A stretch of 64,000 bases of DNA from Alitta virens (GCA_932294295.1 OW028584.1:10982407-11046406), one strand, 5' to 3'; shown: positions 44,907 to 57,004, counted from the first letter of the stretch. Notes: a model not told the origin generated them from the sequence alone. A program made the numbers and translations.

Positions 44907-45342
44907 AAAAATAAATCGCTTCCTTGATAAAGGCTTGTAACAATAAGACAAACAGTCAAGATCACCACTAAGACATACCCAAAAAAAAAAATGTTAGTCT
45001 GAAAACAAGAACCATCTGCAAAAAAACCTTCCTATTTCCTTCATTAAAACTCCCAGAGATGATGATGAAACTTATTAGGTGAGCCTTTCACCTTGTGATT
45101 TTGCCAATTTGGAAGTCCTGTGGCTCCCCTGGGGAAGATTATGCCAAACTGATGAGGCAGATATCTCCCATGATGTTGTCAATTAGGAAGGAGAGTTTGA
45201 GAGATCACTGTCTGAAAACTCACAAGTCAGCGATGAATAAATATTGCAGTGCAAAGAAGATAATGGCAAATTCCAAGGTTGATGTTATCCAATATGCTTT
45301 TATTCTGAATATTCTATCAGCAACTTCAAGTTTCATGTGAGC

Positions 45343-45425
45343 AGTGTTCGAAGTAAGGGCCGGTTAAAATGTAACAAGGTGATTACTCAAAGTTTGTCAT
45401 CTCGTCATGACCTCTACTTCTTGCA
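45343..45425 (+). mobile_element. SINE tail fragment
   Basis: ATTACTCAAAGTTTGTCATC followed by TCGTCATGA resembles the S2 3' tail (GACTCAAAGCCTTATCATCTC). The preceding CAGTGTTCGAAGTAAGG resembles the end of the 36626 element. Confidence 0.35.
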
Positions 45426-45544
45426 ACTGGTTAAATAACATACCAAGCATCAGATAAGTAGGCCTATCATTGAGACAGTAGGACACCATGATAAAATTCA
45501 TGAATAGTCGTACTGTACTACTCATAGTTTTTGTAAGCATATGT

Positions 45545-45601
45545 TGATAGATAGATAGATAGATACACGGATAGATGGATAGATTCTAAAACATTTGACC
45601 T

Positions 45602-45634
<33 letters not shown>

Positions 45635-45677
45635 TTAGATGGATGGATGGATAGATGGATGGATGGATAGATAGAGT
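45545..45677. repeat. GATA/GATG microsatellite with duplicated flank
   Basis: Two GATA-type blocks are separated by TTCTAAAACATTTGACCTG, which recurs after the second block as TTCTAAAATATTTGACTTG. The locus is thus a tandem duplication of microsatellite plus flank. Confidence 0.85.
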
Positions 45678-46189
45678 TGTTCTAAAATATTTGACTTGGA
45701 CACAGTCGACCAATCTTAGTGTAAGCCTTTCTGTCTCATGTACAAAAACAACTACACAATTTACAAGAACAAAGCTTCCGGGGTTTCCCCTACAGTTTTT
45801 GGTGCTGTCAGAGGCAATTTACTTCTTGCAGAAACAGATACAACAAGCATTTGCCCCATCCGAGAGTAGCAAGGCAGGGAGTTTAAAATTAGTTTACAGA
45901 GAGATTGCCGAAAGTAAGCCCAGCGAAATGAAATCTAATAAGGCTGATGTTTCATCCACTAAATTAACGCCAAGAAGGATATCCTCCCCTTGCTGCAAAA
46001 TGTCGTCTTTTCTCATTTGTGCAAAACTAACTTCCATAATCACCTCAATTCTCCCCATTGTTTCTTCATTCCGTATGCAAAGCACACTTCTATCTTTTTT
46101 CCTTTCAAAATCTTTGCTGTTTTGCCAACTTGATGAAATCGGTCCACAAACATTAAATTTTAAAAGGTTGTGCACAGCATCAGAATTTG

Positions 46190-46262
46190 CTGCTGTAGTC
46201 CAGAGGAGAAGGTTATCCTCAGCTAAATGTCAAGTTGTGGGTTTGAATCCCTACAATGACAA
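46190..46262 (+). mobile_element. tRNA-like SINE head
   Basis: TAGTCCAGAGGAGAAGG (A-box-like) and GTGGGTTTGAATCCC (B box) lie about 45 bp apart. No clear body follows. It is unlikely to be a real tRNA gene because the acceptor stem does not pair. Confidence 0.4.
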
Positions 46263-48110
46263 ACATTGAATTAAGCAATCCTTAACATTCTCATGCAACT
46301 TCTTGTCTAACAAAGATCAATGGTTGAAGGCAATTGTGTGGGGTTTTCAGCTTCTCTGCCTAAACCATAAATGGACACATTCCACGCAGTTTAGATTTAA
46401 AACCTAAGATTGGCTTGCTGAATAAACTGAAGTAGCAATTGTAAGGGCTGATGGATCTTTGTTAAAGAATCACATGCTGTAAATTATAATTTACAATTGA
46501 AACGAATGAAAAGCATTGGTATAACTCCATTTCTCAGGGGCACAATAGCAGATTCCTTTGAACCCCTACTGGGCCCTACGCATGAAAAAGATCCATAAAG
46601 ACATATTAACAGAAATTTGGTGAAAATTTATTGCATTTTCCATTAGGTGGCGTTGCATGTTACATACTCCACCAGGTGGCGTAAAAATAGTCTCAATGCA
46701 GCTCCGCAGCAAATATCATTTGCCATCACAATTGGCACACAATATAAATTGATTATGCGCTATATTTCCATAATTTCATATATCCTGCCTCTGAGTAATA
46801 TATGAATATTCCCATGGAATGCAAAGAATTGCCGGAATTTTGTATAGAAGCCGCCGTCTGACATGGGCTGTCGCGACATCAGATCTACATGAGAACAAAT
46901 TAGTTTAACTGTGATGTAAGAAAATATGAGGCTAAAAGAAGAAACAATATATACTTAACGAAGTGAAATGACAGGAAAAGCTCTAAGGGAATTGAATGAT
47001 CATGTTGCACACAACAAAAATGTGAACTTTTAAAATAATTCCATCAACAGAAGTTGGTAATGGACCTTTGCTGTTAAAGAAAACTTACAAGAATATCAGA
47101 TTGTAACTTTATTGATCTATATATCTCTACTGCATTTATTTATGGCATACTTTAATCATTTGTGCATAAAACATAACACATTTGGTGAAAGGATTAGCTC
47201 TGGTGACATATCTGTCATTTTTATAGTTTTATAATGTTCTAATAAATGCAGTCTCAATCTACAAAGTGGCTTTGTCAAAACAATAAACCAAAACATTCAC
47301 ATAAAACTCTTTGGAAAGGAAAGGTACCCCCATACAGCAAAAATTCATAAACTCATAGCACACAGAATCCTTCGAAGTCATCCTATTATCACTCGGCTGA
47401 CGAGTTGACAGTTCTCATTTCATGAACTACATTTTTCTGCGTGGCAGCCATTTTTGGAATGCAGCGGCAAATTTACTCCCCGCTACAAAACATCCCAGCA
47501 CTTGTAATGGAACTGGGAGAAAAGCAATCAGTGGTGACACACCAATAAAGAATTCATGAGCTACATATTCCTGTGACACATCCAACATGGCTGACAGGTT
47601 GCAGCGCCACCTGCCAATAGGAGTCACGCATACAGCTCCCCCCTGGGGATGGTTCATTGCTGCTTGAGGTGACAGAAACGAGAATGAAAACATAAAAAGT
47701 GGACCCAAAATTTGTCTCTCTGTAATTCACGCTAATTGGAAAATACAGCAACAGGCATGTCTACTCTTTTATCTTCTCTTCCCTATTGTCACTAGGGGAA
47801 AAAACGGTTGAAAAACCGCTCCTATTCCATCTTTTTTTATCCTTCTGGAGAACCTCATCAACTTCTATGTAATTGACAAAACATTGTTTTCTTAGTTATT
47901 TCAATTACAGTAAGTATATAGGGCCTATAGACACAAAAAATAACCATCTATATAATCAAGAAATGACGAAATCACCCATTGATACTTGTAAGGTACTATG
48001 TCTATGTCTATGTAGATACTGGTCGGACCATTTGCTTGGCTGACCAGGAAAACTGCTTACATGGGATACCGGTTTAATTGTTTGGAAAAACACAGTTCAG
48101 GGTGGCATCC
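46263..48110. other. Non-repetitive stretch without a gene
   Basis: CTCF-like motifs at 46640-46652 (CCATTAGGTGGCG), 46669-46681 (CCACCAGGTGGCG) and 47601-47617 (minus strand, GGCAGGTGGCGCTGC). A 93-codon minus frame at 47427-47708 lacks support. Confidence 0.4.
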
Positions 48111-48603
48111 TAGGGTTGTCATTGGTATCCATTTTTCATTCGATACAGATATCAGTAATACACTTTCGCCATTGCAATATCGCAAAATCGCACACATTTT
48201 CGTATTATCAGCATTCTCAGTGTGAAATGGAACCGCTAGTCACATGAATATTTCTTCCAATTCTTTGTGAAACCATTAACCTTTAATGTGATAACTACTA
48301 TATCGTAACGGAGGGTATTATCGACAGGGCGGGTATTATCGACACTCACATTAGAATGTTAACAATTTTGTTAAACTAATTTAAGTGACGATAATACCCG
48401 CCCTGTCAATAATACCCTCTCTTACGGTAAGCCAATTTTTTAGGCAATCAGTTTGCAATTTCGGGTGGGAGCTAAGTAGTCAAGTGCTCATCATGGCATA
48501 AATTTACAATTATAGAGAATAAAAAAAGTATTGACACTTCAATTTTTTTCGAGATCGATGTTTTATCGATTCATCGATATACAGCATATCAATGACAACC
48601 CTA
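48111..48603. mobile_element. TIR element with TAGGGTTGTCATTG ends
   Basis: TAGGGTTGTCATTGGTAT (48111-48128) is inverted at 48586-48603 as ATATCAATGACAACCCTA. GCATC occurs just outside both ends. The 493-bp interior has no transposase frame and contains a second element at 48304-48427. Confidence 0.7.
48304..48427. mobile_element. Hairpin MITE nested in the 48111-48603 element
   Basis: Arms at 48304-48341 and 48389-48427 are nearly perfect inverses (GAGGGTATTATCGACAGGGC against GCCCTGTCAATAATACCCTC). Each arm contains two copies of GGGTATTATCGACA or its inverse. The loop is about 48 bp. Confidence 0.8.
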
Positions 48604-50828
48604 GCATCTCCCACCGCCCAAATCTTGGAAATACAGTGTACCTTAACAAAATACGGCTAAACACACAACAACAGGGTGCTTCGAGCACAGGGCTCCCAAT
48701 ACCAGAGCGCCAAGTAAAGAATATTTACAAGTACTACCTGAGCGGGGGCAATTTTGGGCATCTGGTGCAGGAACCATATACATGGTATTTTGTTTAAAAT
48801 TGTACTGTAGTAATGACTGCTAATAAGTAACCAAAGATGTGTACACATGTTTAGCAAGAATCCTCATTACTCTCACAGGCCCTATTGCTTTCATGTACTA
48901 TATATAGACAGCATTACAGCCTACAACAGTTTATTGAATCTATGTTTGATTTACCGGCATGAACGCAAATTTGTGAGAGATTGTTTGCAAACGGAGTTCA
49001 ATTGAACACGTAAAACAGTTTTCTGCAACACAACTTAGAATAATTCGATCCAATTAAGATTTCCTTGAACTCCTCGGTTGAATTTGCCAATTATCGCCCT
49101 CCCATTCTCTTCAAGGTTCCTTTCAAGTTCAATTTGCAATTTTTTCACGAACAAACGGAGGCAAAAGAAGGCTCAAACAAAAGCATCAAATTGCATGCCA
49201 TGTTATTGTGTAGAATGAACACAGCTTGAATTGGATGAAAAAAGCATACGAGACGCAAAAGCATAAAGTTAAGTAAGAGAATACGAGCCGAGAAATATTT
49301 ATGCTTCAGGGACAACGCTGCATGAGAAACAATGCACATCTGGTACCATACAAGGGGGAAATGCGTGTAAGATATACAGTTGCTTGTCATCAATCTTTCG
49401 GGAGATAAACGCATATTTATATATATAGGCCTATATACAGTGGTGTGTACAGTGGAACAGCAAACTAGACCTGACGGCTTTCGTGACAGGCAAACACAGC
49501 AGTCAAGGCCGATGCATGAATGTCTGACAAGAGTGGCTCATTGAACAGAGTTCTTTTCCAATTAGTGTTTCCAGCTAAGCATTTAGATATCTATATTGCT
49601 GGAAATACTTATCGAAACGTGAGAGCAGTATAATTTAAGACGTAAGGAAATAATGAAATTAATGTAGCCTATCTGGTCAATTAGTCTGGTTTGTACGCCA
49701 TGTCCCTTGATATATTACAGCAGTCCTAACATTCACAGAGGCACTGAAGTAAACACTGGGGGCTGCATACTGGGCCAAGAACCGCACCAATTTGGGCGAA
49801 AATAGCCAGATTTTAGTAGGTTTTTGCTAGTTTTTTCAACGAAATGGTTTGTTATTTCCAAAATCCGCCGAGTAACCGGCCATATACAAGCTTAGTGTCT
49901 CAGTTCTGGGCCATTCTGGAATCCCCCCCACTTGCTCCCTGAGCAGTGGCTGGATTTTAACAGCATCAAAACAGTCCACTCATCTCAGTGAAGTGCTGAT
50001 ATGGAAAAAAAACCTGAGGGTTTTTCTGTCAAAAATTGATTGGTAAGACCACAACAGCTTGATTCTTTAATGAGAACCTTCAACAAAATTAATAATCAAT
50101 TAAAACATTTTTCATTTAATTTTATCAAATTTTATACCTTTTGTTAAAAGTTGTTGTTAGAAATGTTGTAAACACCACGGAGTATTTATGCGATCGTGCG
50201 CTAAACCAATAATCAAAAACCATTTTTAAAAGTTTCAAAATCAAGATCATCTCTGAATTTTCCCAGTTTGTACTGTATTAAGTCTGCTTCAGCTATCGAA
50301 GGTTGTCTTAATTGCAACGTAAGTGCATTTGCTAATGAATTCAGTCTTGGTATATATTCTCAATAATATAAGGAATTAATAGCAGAACAAATTATTCAAA
50401 AACAAAACATATTGAAGCACTTACAATCAGCCATATAGTGAGTCAAGTCCAACAGTCAGTCAAATAAGCAGGCAAACGGTTTGACATGCTTTTTCATGGC
50501 CACCAATGTCAGGATTCTGCTGCTGCTGCAGATATCGCATCAATAGAAAAGGGGAAAAAGATATTTATTTTGCATTGGCCAGGTCAAGAATGTTTGCCAA
50601 ACCTCTCTAGGCCAAAGGATCTGGAGGATCAAAGGGATCAGGATCCACTAGTATTAGTACAAAGGGGACCAGTATACCACATACGAAGCAATCGTATTGC
50701 ATATGCAGAACTTTGGCATTGCCTACATTTCTTACAAGTTCAGTTGGTAGAACCGGACGAAGCTGCAACAGTTATCATACATTTTTGACAACTGTTACTC
50801 AGCTAAGAGGCAGCACTTGCCTTATAAG
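48604..50828. other. Non-repetitive stretch without a supported gene
   Basis: No repeat shared with the window. A 100-codon frame at 50486-50788 runs toward the CTAT microsatellite and has no motif. Confidence 0.45.
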
Positions 50829-50829
50829 G

Positions 50830-50877
<48 letters not shown>

Positions 50878-50957
50878 TTATCTGTCTGTCTATCTATCTA
50901 TCTATCTATCTATCTTACTATCTGTCTATCTATCTATCTACCTATCCATCTATCTTC
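50829..50957. repeat. CTAT (GATA) microsatellite
   Basis: About 30 units of CTAT with CTGT and CCAT variants. Confidence 0.95.
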
Positions 50958-51599
50958 TAATACTACCAATACTACTCATAATTACATCATTTAACATATG
51001 ATAATTATATCACACATACCTTTGCCATTAAGATATAAAAGAGGAGTGAAAAGAATAAAAATACAGCAGCGAAAACGGAAAATGACAAATAAACGACTGA
51101 CTGTATGACACAGCAAAGCAACTAAGCAATCAATCAAGCGACCAACCAAAAGTGCAAACATTTCTGGCAATAGGAGCCACTCAGAGCCAGTCAATATAAG
51201 CAGATAAGAGAAGCCAGAATTATATAGGATGGGGGACACTTCATTAGCTGGTTTTCCACTTGACTGACACAGTAGTTGACAGCAGCCCAGCTTTTCTGTA
51301 ATCCATTGGCGTCCTCTTGCCAACATTTCAGACTCGACTTTCTTATAGGCACTGGGGCAGAAGTGCTGATGTTCACTTGTCACGTGGCTAAAGTCACATG
51401 ACCTCAAGAGTCACGTGGTCTCAAAAGTTACATTACGTATGAAAGCGTTGCAAAAAAGGCAACTGAATGATTGTCATGGGAATGGAGGGTAACGTTTGTT
51501 GGTTGGATTTCTGTTACACAATTAACTTATCATATTTTGTGTATTGTCCTTATATGCTACTGGTCTGGTGCCTAACTTGTTCATAATGTATATGACCAG

Positions 51600-51687
51600 C
51601 TACTAGAGGCAGATGTAATGGTGAGATGACACAGTGTGGCATCCACGTCATGTTCTCACTTGCATCAGCACAGAGACTAGCTACAAA
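51600..51687 (-). mobile_element. SINE family S2, 3' fragment
   Basis: AGAGGCAGATGTAATGGTGA, CATGTTCTCACTTGCATCAG and GCACAGAGACTAG match the S2 tail-to-body region. The head is missing. Confidence 0.5.
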
Positions 51688-51688
51688 C

Positions 51689-51955
51689 TGTCTCTGCTCG
51701 GGACCCTTGAATCTTCAGGGTTCCTGGAAACTGAAGTGACCTACTTTTAAGATTTCGCTACACACGTACAACGTATTGCTGACCGAACAAACGAGTTCAA
51801 TGTTTGCCGCTCTAGAATGCTTTGCAAAGAGCTTGTTATATCCTAATTTTGCGTGATTTGCCTTGAGAATCTGTACACGCGCGCGCAGCTCAGCCAGTTA
51901 TTAAAGTGAATATAGATGGCGCGGGCAGTCGACTTGTACACAGAGATACATTTAT
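51689..51955 (+). repeat. Interspersed repeat family R1, copy 2
   Basis: It begins CTGTCTCTGCTCGGGACCC and is collinear with copy 1 (446-857), but lacks the internal palindromic module between GCAAAGAGC and GAGAATCTGTA. Confidence 0.8.
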
Positions 51956-52237
51956 AACATTGCGTGAACAGTAAGGCTTCATTCAATGAATAACCAATAG
52001 TTATATTCCACCTAGATAGTTTTCCCAATGTTCGGACATAGAAGCCTAAAAGCAAAATATACTCAAGTCGAAAAATCTTTTCATCTAGCCTTTTCTATGT
52101 CTCAGGGACAAGGCAAGTCCGTCATACTAAAGTCATTATTTGCTTACTGCAAAGCTAGTCTGATAGGCAAACACCAATCTTGTACTTTTCTATATACCTT
52201 TCTTAAAAGTTCTCTTCCATTTCAACCAGTTCTGTAA

Positions 52238-52522
52238 AATCCATCAGAAAAAGATACCAATCTTCAAAACCAATCTCAAAGATCTTTCACACAGAACCAC
52301 ACTCTCCGTAGAGCAAACAAGGGTATATGTCAATACAACGAAAACTTCCAACATTTGCAAGCTGCCAAACTTTGGATACACTTATGCAGCGATGACAGAA
52401 GTAGTGCGAAAGAGCTTAGAAGTTGGCGAGTTCTAAACGAAAGACTTCTTGGAGTGGTAGAAACAATAGAACGTATGCTAGAGACATCTATTTTACTTAG
52501 AGTAAACAGTTTTTGTTTTTAG
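52238..52522 (+). pseudogene. Coding-like remnant, possibly of a non-LTR element
   Basis: A 94-codon stop-to-stop frame without ATG has protein-like, helix-prone composition (QHLQAAKLWIHLCSDDRSSA, ELRSWRVLNERLLGVVETIE). A second frame just upstream (52028-52237) could be its continuation after a frameshift. About 330 bp downstream, CAATAAAGATAAATAAATAA (about 52852-52872) resembles a LINE or retrogene 3' end. I recognise no family. Confidence 0.3.
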
Positions 52523-52875
52523 GTTTTGTTTTGTCAAGTTAACAAGTCTATACCTCCTTAACAAAGGTAATTTAAAATGTAAATCATCATAAATACTAAA
52601 AAAAAAGTGACAAAAGCATTCCTCATTACTGTTAGTGCATTTCACCAAGTATACATATATTAATAACGAATATCAGGTACAATTGGCTAACTTTTTGCTG
52701 AAAGCTATGGAAATAAGAAAACAGTTACTTTTTGTTCTTTAGATGTCACATATTTAAGCACTAAAATGGAGTGACATATAAGCCCTTATGGGGCTGGGTG
52801 GTTTATGTTTCCATGTACGATGTTTGTATTATTGTAATGTAAACCCCATGTCAATAAAGATAAATAAATAAAAAT
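52523..52875 (+). other. AT-rich 3' region ending in a poly(A)-signal-like tail
   Basis: It ends with AACCCCATGTCAATAAAGAT plus AAATAAATAAAA, the form typical of non-LTR retrotransposon 3' ends. It may belong with the coding-like remnant upstream. Confidence 0.35.
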
Positions 52876-53178
52876 ATAGCTAAGTTCCACTGATTCACTG
52901 ACACTACACAATTGTATATGATATATATTTAAAATAAAACAGGGGTCAGGACTAGCTCCACATAAACTCGTCCTCATTTCTTATGCCCAAAACAATGCAA
53001 TCTTGGCAGAAACTAATCTCACTGTTGACAAACTGGCAGATGAGTTTCGATCAATAACTGTTTACACAACCTTAAACTTCTATCATGTGTAAATAGCAGA
53101 TATGACCTACCGTCCATTCGTAACCTCTCATCAGCATTACAGTTTTTCTGCTTCTAATATCAGGCTTCATCAGATAAT

Positions 53179-53760
53179 CCCATAGGAAATTGGTATTCGG
53201 AGGCACCCAGGAAATTTGAGCTAGTCTAATGGACATCATTCAGTCACCGCTGATGACACAGACAATACAGTAACCTCATACACCACACAGTGACCTCTCT
53301 ACAAAACCCTATGACAATGCCACACGCAATATTGCACCTCTGTGTCTGACACTGATGTAATATACAACCCACTGGTTGCTAACAGTAGCGGGATGAATAA
53401 GCCCCGTAATGTCATCAGACCAAATTAGCCTGCAAGAGACAATAGACAATAGCAAAGATATGAGACTCATAGTGCATTTATTGTCGAAGGCGCAACATCT
53501 AGATTGGTGCCATATATATTGGTGTACGTTATGGCAGATGCCATATATATTGGTGTACGTTATGGCAGATGCCATATATATATTGGTGTACGTTATGGCA
53601 GATGCCATATATATTGGTGTACGTTATGGCAGATGCCATATATATATTGGTGTACGTTATGGCAGATGAACGACCCTGAACATCTGTAACATATAAAACA
53701 AGGCTAGAGTCTATAGCTTTGTCATTAAATGAGCATTTACTAATTATTTTCAGGATGCAT
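53179..53760 (+). repeat. Outer left arm of a 5-kb palindrome
   Basis: It matches 57756-58208 in inverse orientation almost base for base. By eye I count only about four substitutions outside the tandem repeat. The arm is 129 bp longer than its partner because the 31-33 bp unit is present five times instead of once. Weaker similarity extends outward to about 53130. Confidence 0.9.
53508..53668 (+). repeat. 31/33-bp tandem repeat, five units
   Basis: The unit begins GATGCCATATATATTGGTGT, then ACGTTATGGCA. Two units carry an extra TA. It is present once in the opposite palindrome arm. The 86-, 99- and 61-codon frames here are produced by the repeat. Confidence 0.95.
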
Positions 53761-53868
53761 ACACCACACAGTGACCTCTATACAAAACCCTATGACAATG
53801 CCACACACAATATAGCCCCGTAATCTGATCAGACCAAATTAGCTTGCAAGAGACAATAGACAATATCT
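53757..53868 (+). repeat. Secondary direct duplication of arm sequence
   Basis: CACCACACAGTGACCTCTAT to AGAGACAATAGACAATA repeats 53278-53455 with an internal deletion (the block between GCAATATTG and GCCCCGTAAT is lost). It directly follows the arm end, so the locus has been rearranged more than once. Confidence 0.8.
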
Positions 53869-54419
53869 GAGACACAGGACTGGCAGTGTATGCATTTTTC
53901 ATGGGGCAAACTGCACTAATTTGGCATCGGTGTCATGTATCATACATAAAATAAACTGGCACACAATGTAATGCTGCTGGAGTAGAAGATAAGCTATGAC
54001 CTAATTATAAATATGGTATATAAAATCCAATTTTTATTTGCTGTTTACCGGGCTTTAAACTCTCAATGATACTCATACAAGAGGCAATCAATCTTACAGT
54101 TAACTAGTGGAACTCAATTTCAAAGACGTTAGTTTTAGACAGATACTGGTAGCGCATGCCAAATTTTGTCAATGTCAACACCGTGTAGCCACCGTCTGCC
54201 TAAAATTGGGTCCACAAGAGCAATGTCAGCCCAACGACATTTAACTGAGCTTAAATGTTTGACAAACTTGTGAAATTATCTTATTAAAAGACCACAACCA
54301 AATATTGTCTGCGTTGGAAAATTATCAGATCCTTGTATAACACATCACCAAGTGCTGAATCCACCTTGAGTAGGCATGGTTTTAGTTTATATCCTGAATC
54401 TAAATTTGGCATTATTCAT
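53869..54419. other. Palindrome arm without clear mirror
   Basis: No convincing inverse partner in 57446-57755 and no gene recognised. Confidence 0.4.
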
Positions 54420-54905
54420 TGTTAGAAGCACACAAGGTCAAAATTTGGTTCATGCACAGTTTTTAACTGCAATACAACACAATATGGCTTTGTAGGGGAC
54501 ATAAAACAGAGCCTAATTGCAAACTCACACTCAGTGTTAATGAAGGATGCCCACTTTCCTGGTTTATTGAGACCATAAGTATGGAACAAATATTTGAACA
54601 CGGAGTCTATACAGCACTGGTTCTACTCCACACAAAGACACTTGAGCAATGCCTCACTAAAGTGGATGGCAAGTGCGGTAACTACAGAATAGCCTATTCA
54701 CGCTCTGTCCCACTGATAAATGAGATTCTAGCGTTCATCACATGACAGCGTAATCTTGTATATATTACACAGGTACTCGTGTCAAATTGGCTTACATCAG
54801 GTCTCGTGCATATCTGTCTGACTGTCTGTCAGCAAGTGTAGAATTAGCCTCAAGTATTTTACTGGAGACTTAAGTTATTCAGATACTTAACACTGAATAT
54901 ACAGG
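54420..54905 (+). repeat. Inner left arm of the 5-kb palindrome (diverged)
   Basis: Inverse relative of 57005-57445. Matching blocks include AATGAAGGATG, GAACAAATATTTGAACA, CAAGTGCGGTAACT, AATAGCCTATTCACG, GTACTCGTGTCAAATTGG, GCAAGTGTAGAAT and CTTAAGTTA. Similarity is perhaps 70-75% by eye, clearly below the outer arms. Confidence 0.75.
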
Positions 54906-54948
54906 CATACTCTACATAAGACACAATACAGCATATGTACTGTAGCCA

Positions 54949-55250
54949 GTCTCCTACGCAGACCCTCTCCTGTCATTGCAACTTTTTCTGGCCCTGAGGG
55001 TCTGCCAGATTTTGGACGGAGCAACGATCCTGGACGGGAGCAAGGAATTTGACTGTGTATATTAGTTTATTTCAAGCATAAGATTACAAAACCACACCTC
55101 ACTTTACTTTATAACACGAAACAACACCAGATTCGGCGATGTTTAAAGAACTATTTTGTTCGCCGCTACATTGAATTCAACGAGCCCAGTAATTGACCTA
55201 CTTTTACGCCTATCTGGCAATGCTGCAAAATCACAATAGTCTGTATTGTG
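54949..55250 (-). repeat. Interspersed repeat family R3, copy 2
   Basis: Inverse relative of 31205-31528, starting AGTCTCCTACGCAGACCCTC. It lies near the centre of the 5-kb palindrome and has no mirror partner there, so it probably inserted after the inverted duplication. Confidence 0.7.
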
Positions 55251-56467
55251 ATGAACATTTTGTGATCGGTTACCTCAAGACTTCAGATACACGGAGTGTT
55301 CCATCACCAAATAATAGTGTGATTTCAATTTTACAACTGCCTGATCTCGATTCAACCCAGGATTACCTCAATTTTACTGATGCTCAAATGTGTTTATTCT
55401 ACTGATCGAATAGTAAACCTTCGCTCTGGGAGATTATCCATCAGAATTCCCAAACGCAAAAGTTCTTTTCATGGCCTAATAAGTGAACAAATTGCCTTAC
55501 AAAACTACTCCATGACCTCCGCCATCAATCAGCATGATTATCCTCCCTCTATTTTTCAGATATTATGTAATACCTCCTTGCAATCCACGACCCTGAAGAA
55601 CAGTTGTTCCTCAATTGATGTTTTTGGCCAGTATCATCCAGAGGGCATGGTGGTTTGATGTTTTGGCCATTACCCCCTAGAGGGCAGGAGTGTAATGGTC
55701 ACATGATACCCAATCTCCCGAGATCTCATCAATTGCGACAATTCTGACAGTTCCCAATGTTGGTGATTTCTGGGCACCGTTTCTCATCAGTCATGCCTTA
55801 TCAATGGCTAAAAGATATATCGGACAGACTAACAAGCACTAACAACATTTTCATGCAATATCAGGCTGATATTACTGTCTACGCTTATTGCTGGTTTCTC
55901 TTTTCACCGCAGAATCGGTGAAACGATATATCAAGCTTTATGAATATTCCATTGCAATGGTTGCCACGGTAATAGTACTAACAATGATGAAATTTGTAAT
56001 AATTAAAATGTCATCATCTCTGATTACTGAAGCACAGAATAATAAAACTTTGGTTTCTACATGAGGATTAGGTTAAGTTGACAAAGTTCCTTTCCCTATA
56101 ACAACTTAATGGCCCAAATGTGTATCCAAATTTCCGGAATTCACCATCAAAAATTGAAAGATTCCAATATTATGAGTTGAATATTCAAGTTGGAGGGATG
56201 TGTATACATTTTGAAATAGCACTTTAACCCACAGACAGATATTCTGATGCAATTCGCTGTCTGCAAATAGGCTAAGGAAGAACATTACATGCTTCATTGC
56301 ACTAAGTCTATGATGAGTTCAACACTGAAAGTTGGCAATTTTCTTCGTTCTTCGGTGCTATTTTGACCCAAAACCAAATATCATCTTATCCCTCTCTACT
56401 ATAAGAATTAGCTTTCAAAGCAAATCCCAGCAGATCTGGGTCTCAACTTATTTTTGCTATTTCTTAA
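55251..56467. other. Central part of the palindrome without a gene
   Basis: Frames at 55193-55405 and 55380-55658 lack recognisable domains. Nothing else was recognised. Confidence 0.4.
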
Positions 56468-56787
56468 CCGAGTCTTTTCACTGAGCAGCCCTGAATTGAG
56501 CAAGACAAAAGTATTTTTCTGTTTTTACTCCTTTTGCTTTTCTGACACAGAAGATCATAACTAACCCTATTGAATAAATAAAATTTCTCAGGGAAATAAC
56601 AGAAATCAATTGAATGATAAGATGTAAAAAATACATTGAAATGCACTAAAAATACTACTGCTAGGATGCACTTTGCTTCAGCCAATCAGAGTCAAGGGCT
56701 GGAACTGTTTCAACCAAAAGAATTGCAGTATTCTGTCATAGCCACCGGGTAGAAACATCAAGAAACTTCTGTGAAAATCCATTATTG
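56468..56787 (-). mobile_element. MITE family M3, copy 4
   Basis: GAGTCTTTTCACTGAGCAGC at the left and GTGAAAATCCATTATTGG at the right. The body is inverted relative to 25580-25884. The CTCF-like motif is worn (CCACCGGGTAG). Confidence 0.85.
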
Positions 56788-57004
56788 GTAATTGCAAACA
56801 AGCTGGCACACATAGCAAAACCAATTAAGAAAAAAAAAAATTTAAATTTCTTATTTCTAGCAGATCTAAATATCTTCATCGCATTCCAGTCATAGGCCTG
56901 TCAGTTCTGAAGGTCTACCGAACAACCCTTTAGGAGACCTGCAGCAAAATTACCATATGAAGCACAGCATCAAGACTACAATGAGCTGTATGAAGTCTAA
57001 TGCA

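Noticed and set aside
45655..46269. 204-codon plus-strand frame and an overlapping 93-codon minus-strand frame
   Set aside because: The plus frame begins in the GATA microsatellite and ends in a tRNA-like SINE head. Neither frame shows a domain, splice site or poly(A) signal. The minus frame is the more protein-like of the two, but not enough to call.
53309..53689. Open frames of 99, 86 and 61 codons with repeated IYIGVRYGRCH-type peptides
   Set aside because: They are produced by the 31/33-bp tandem repeat and disappear in the single-unit palindrome arm.
55193..55405. Possible THAP zinc-finger remnant (CDEHF resembling C-x2-H-F)
   Set aside because: The upstream Cys pair, the tryptophan and the AVP-type end of THAP domains are not found at suitable distances.
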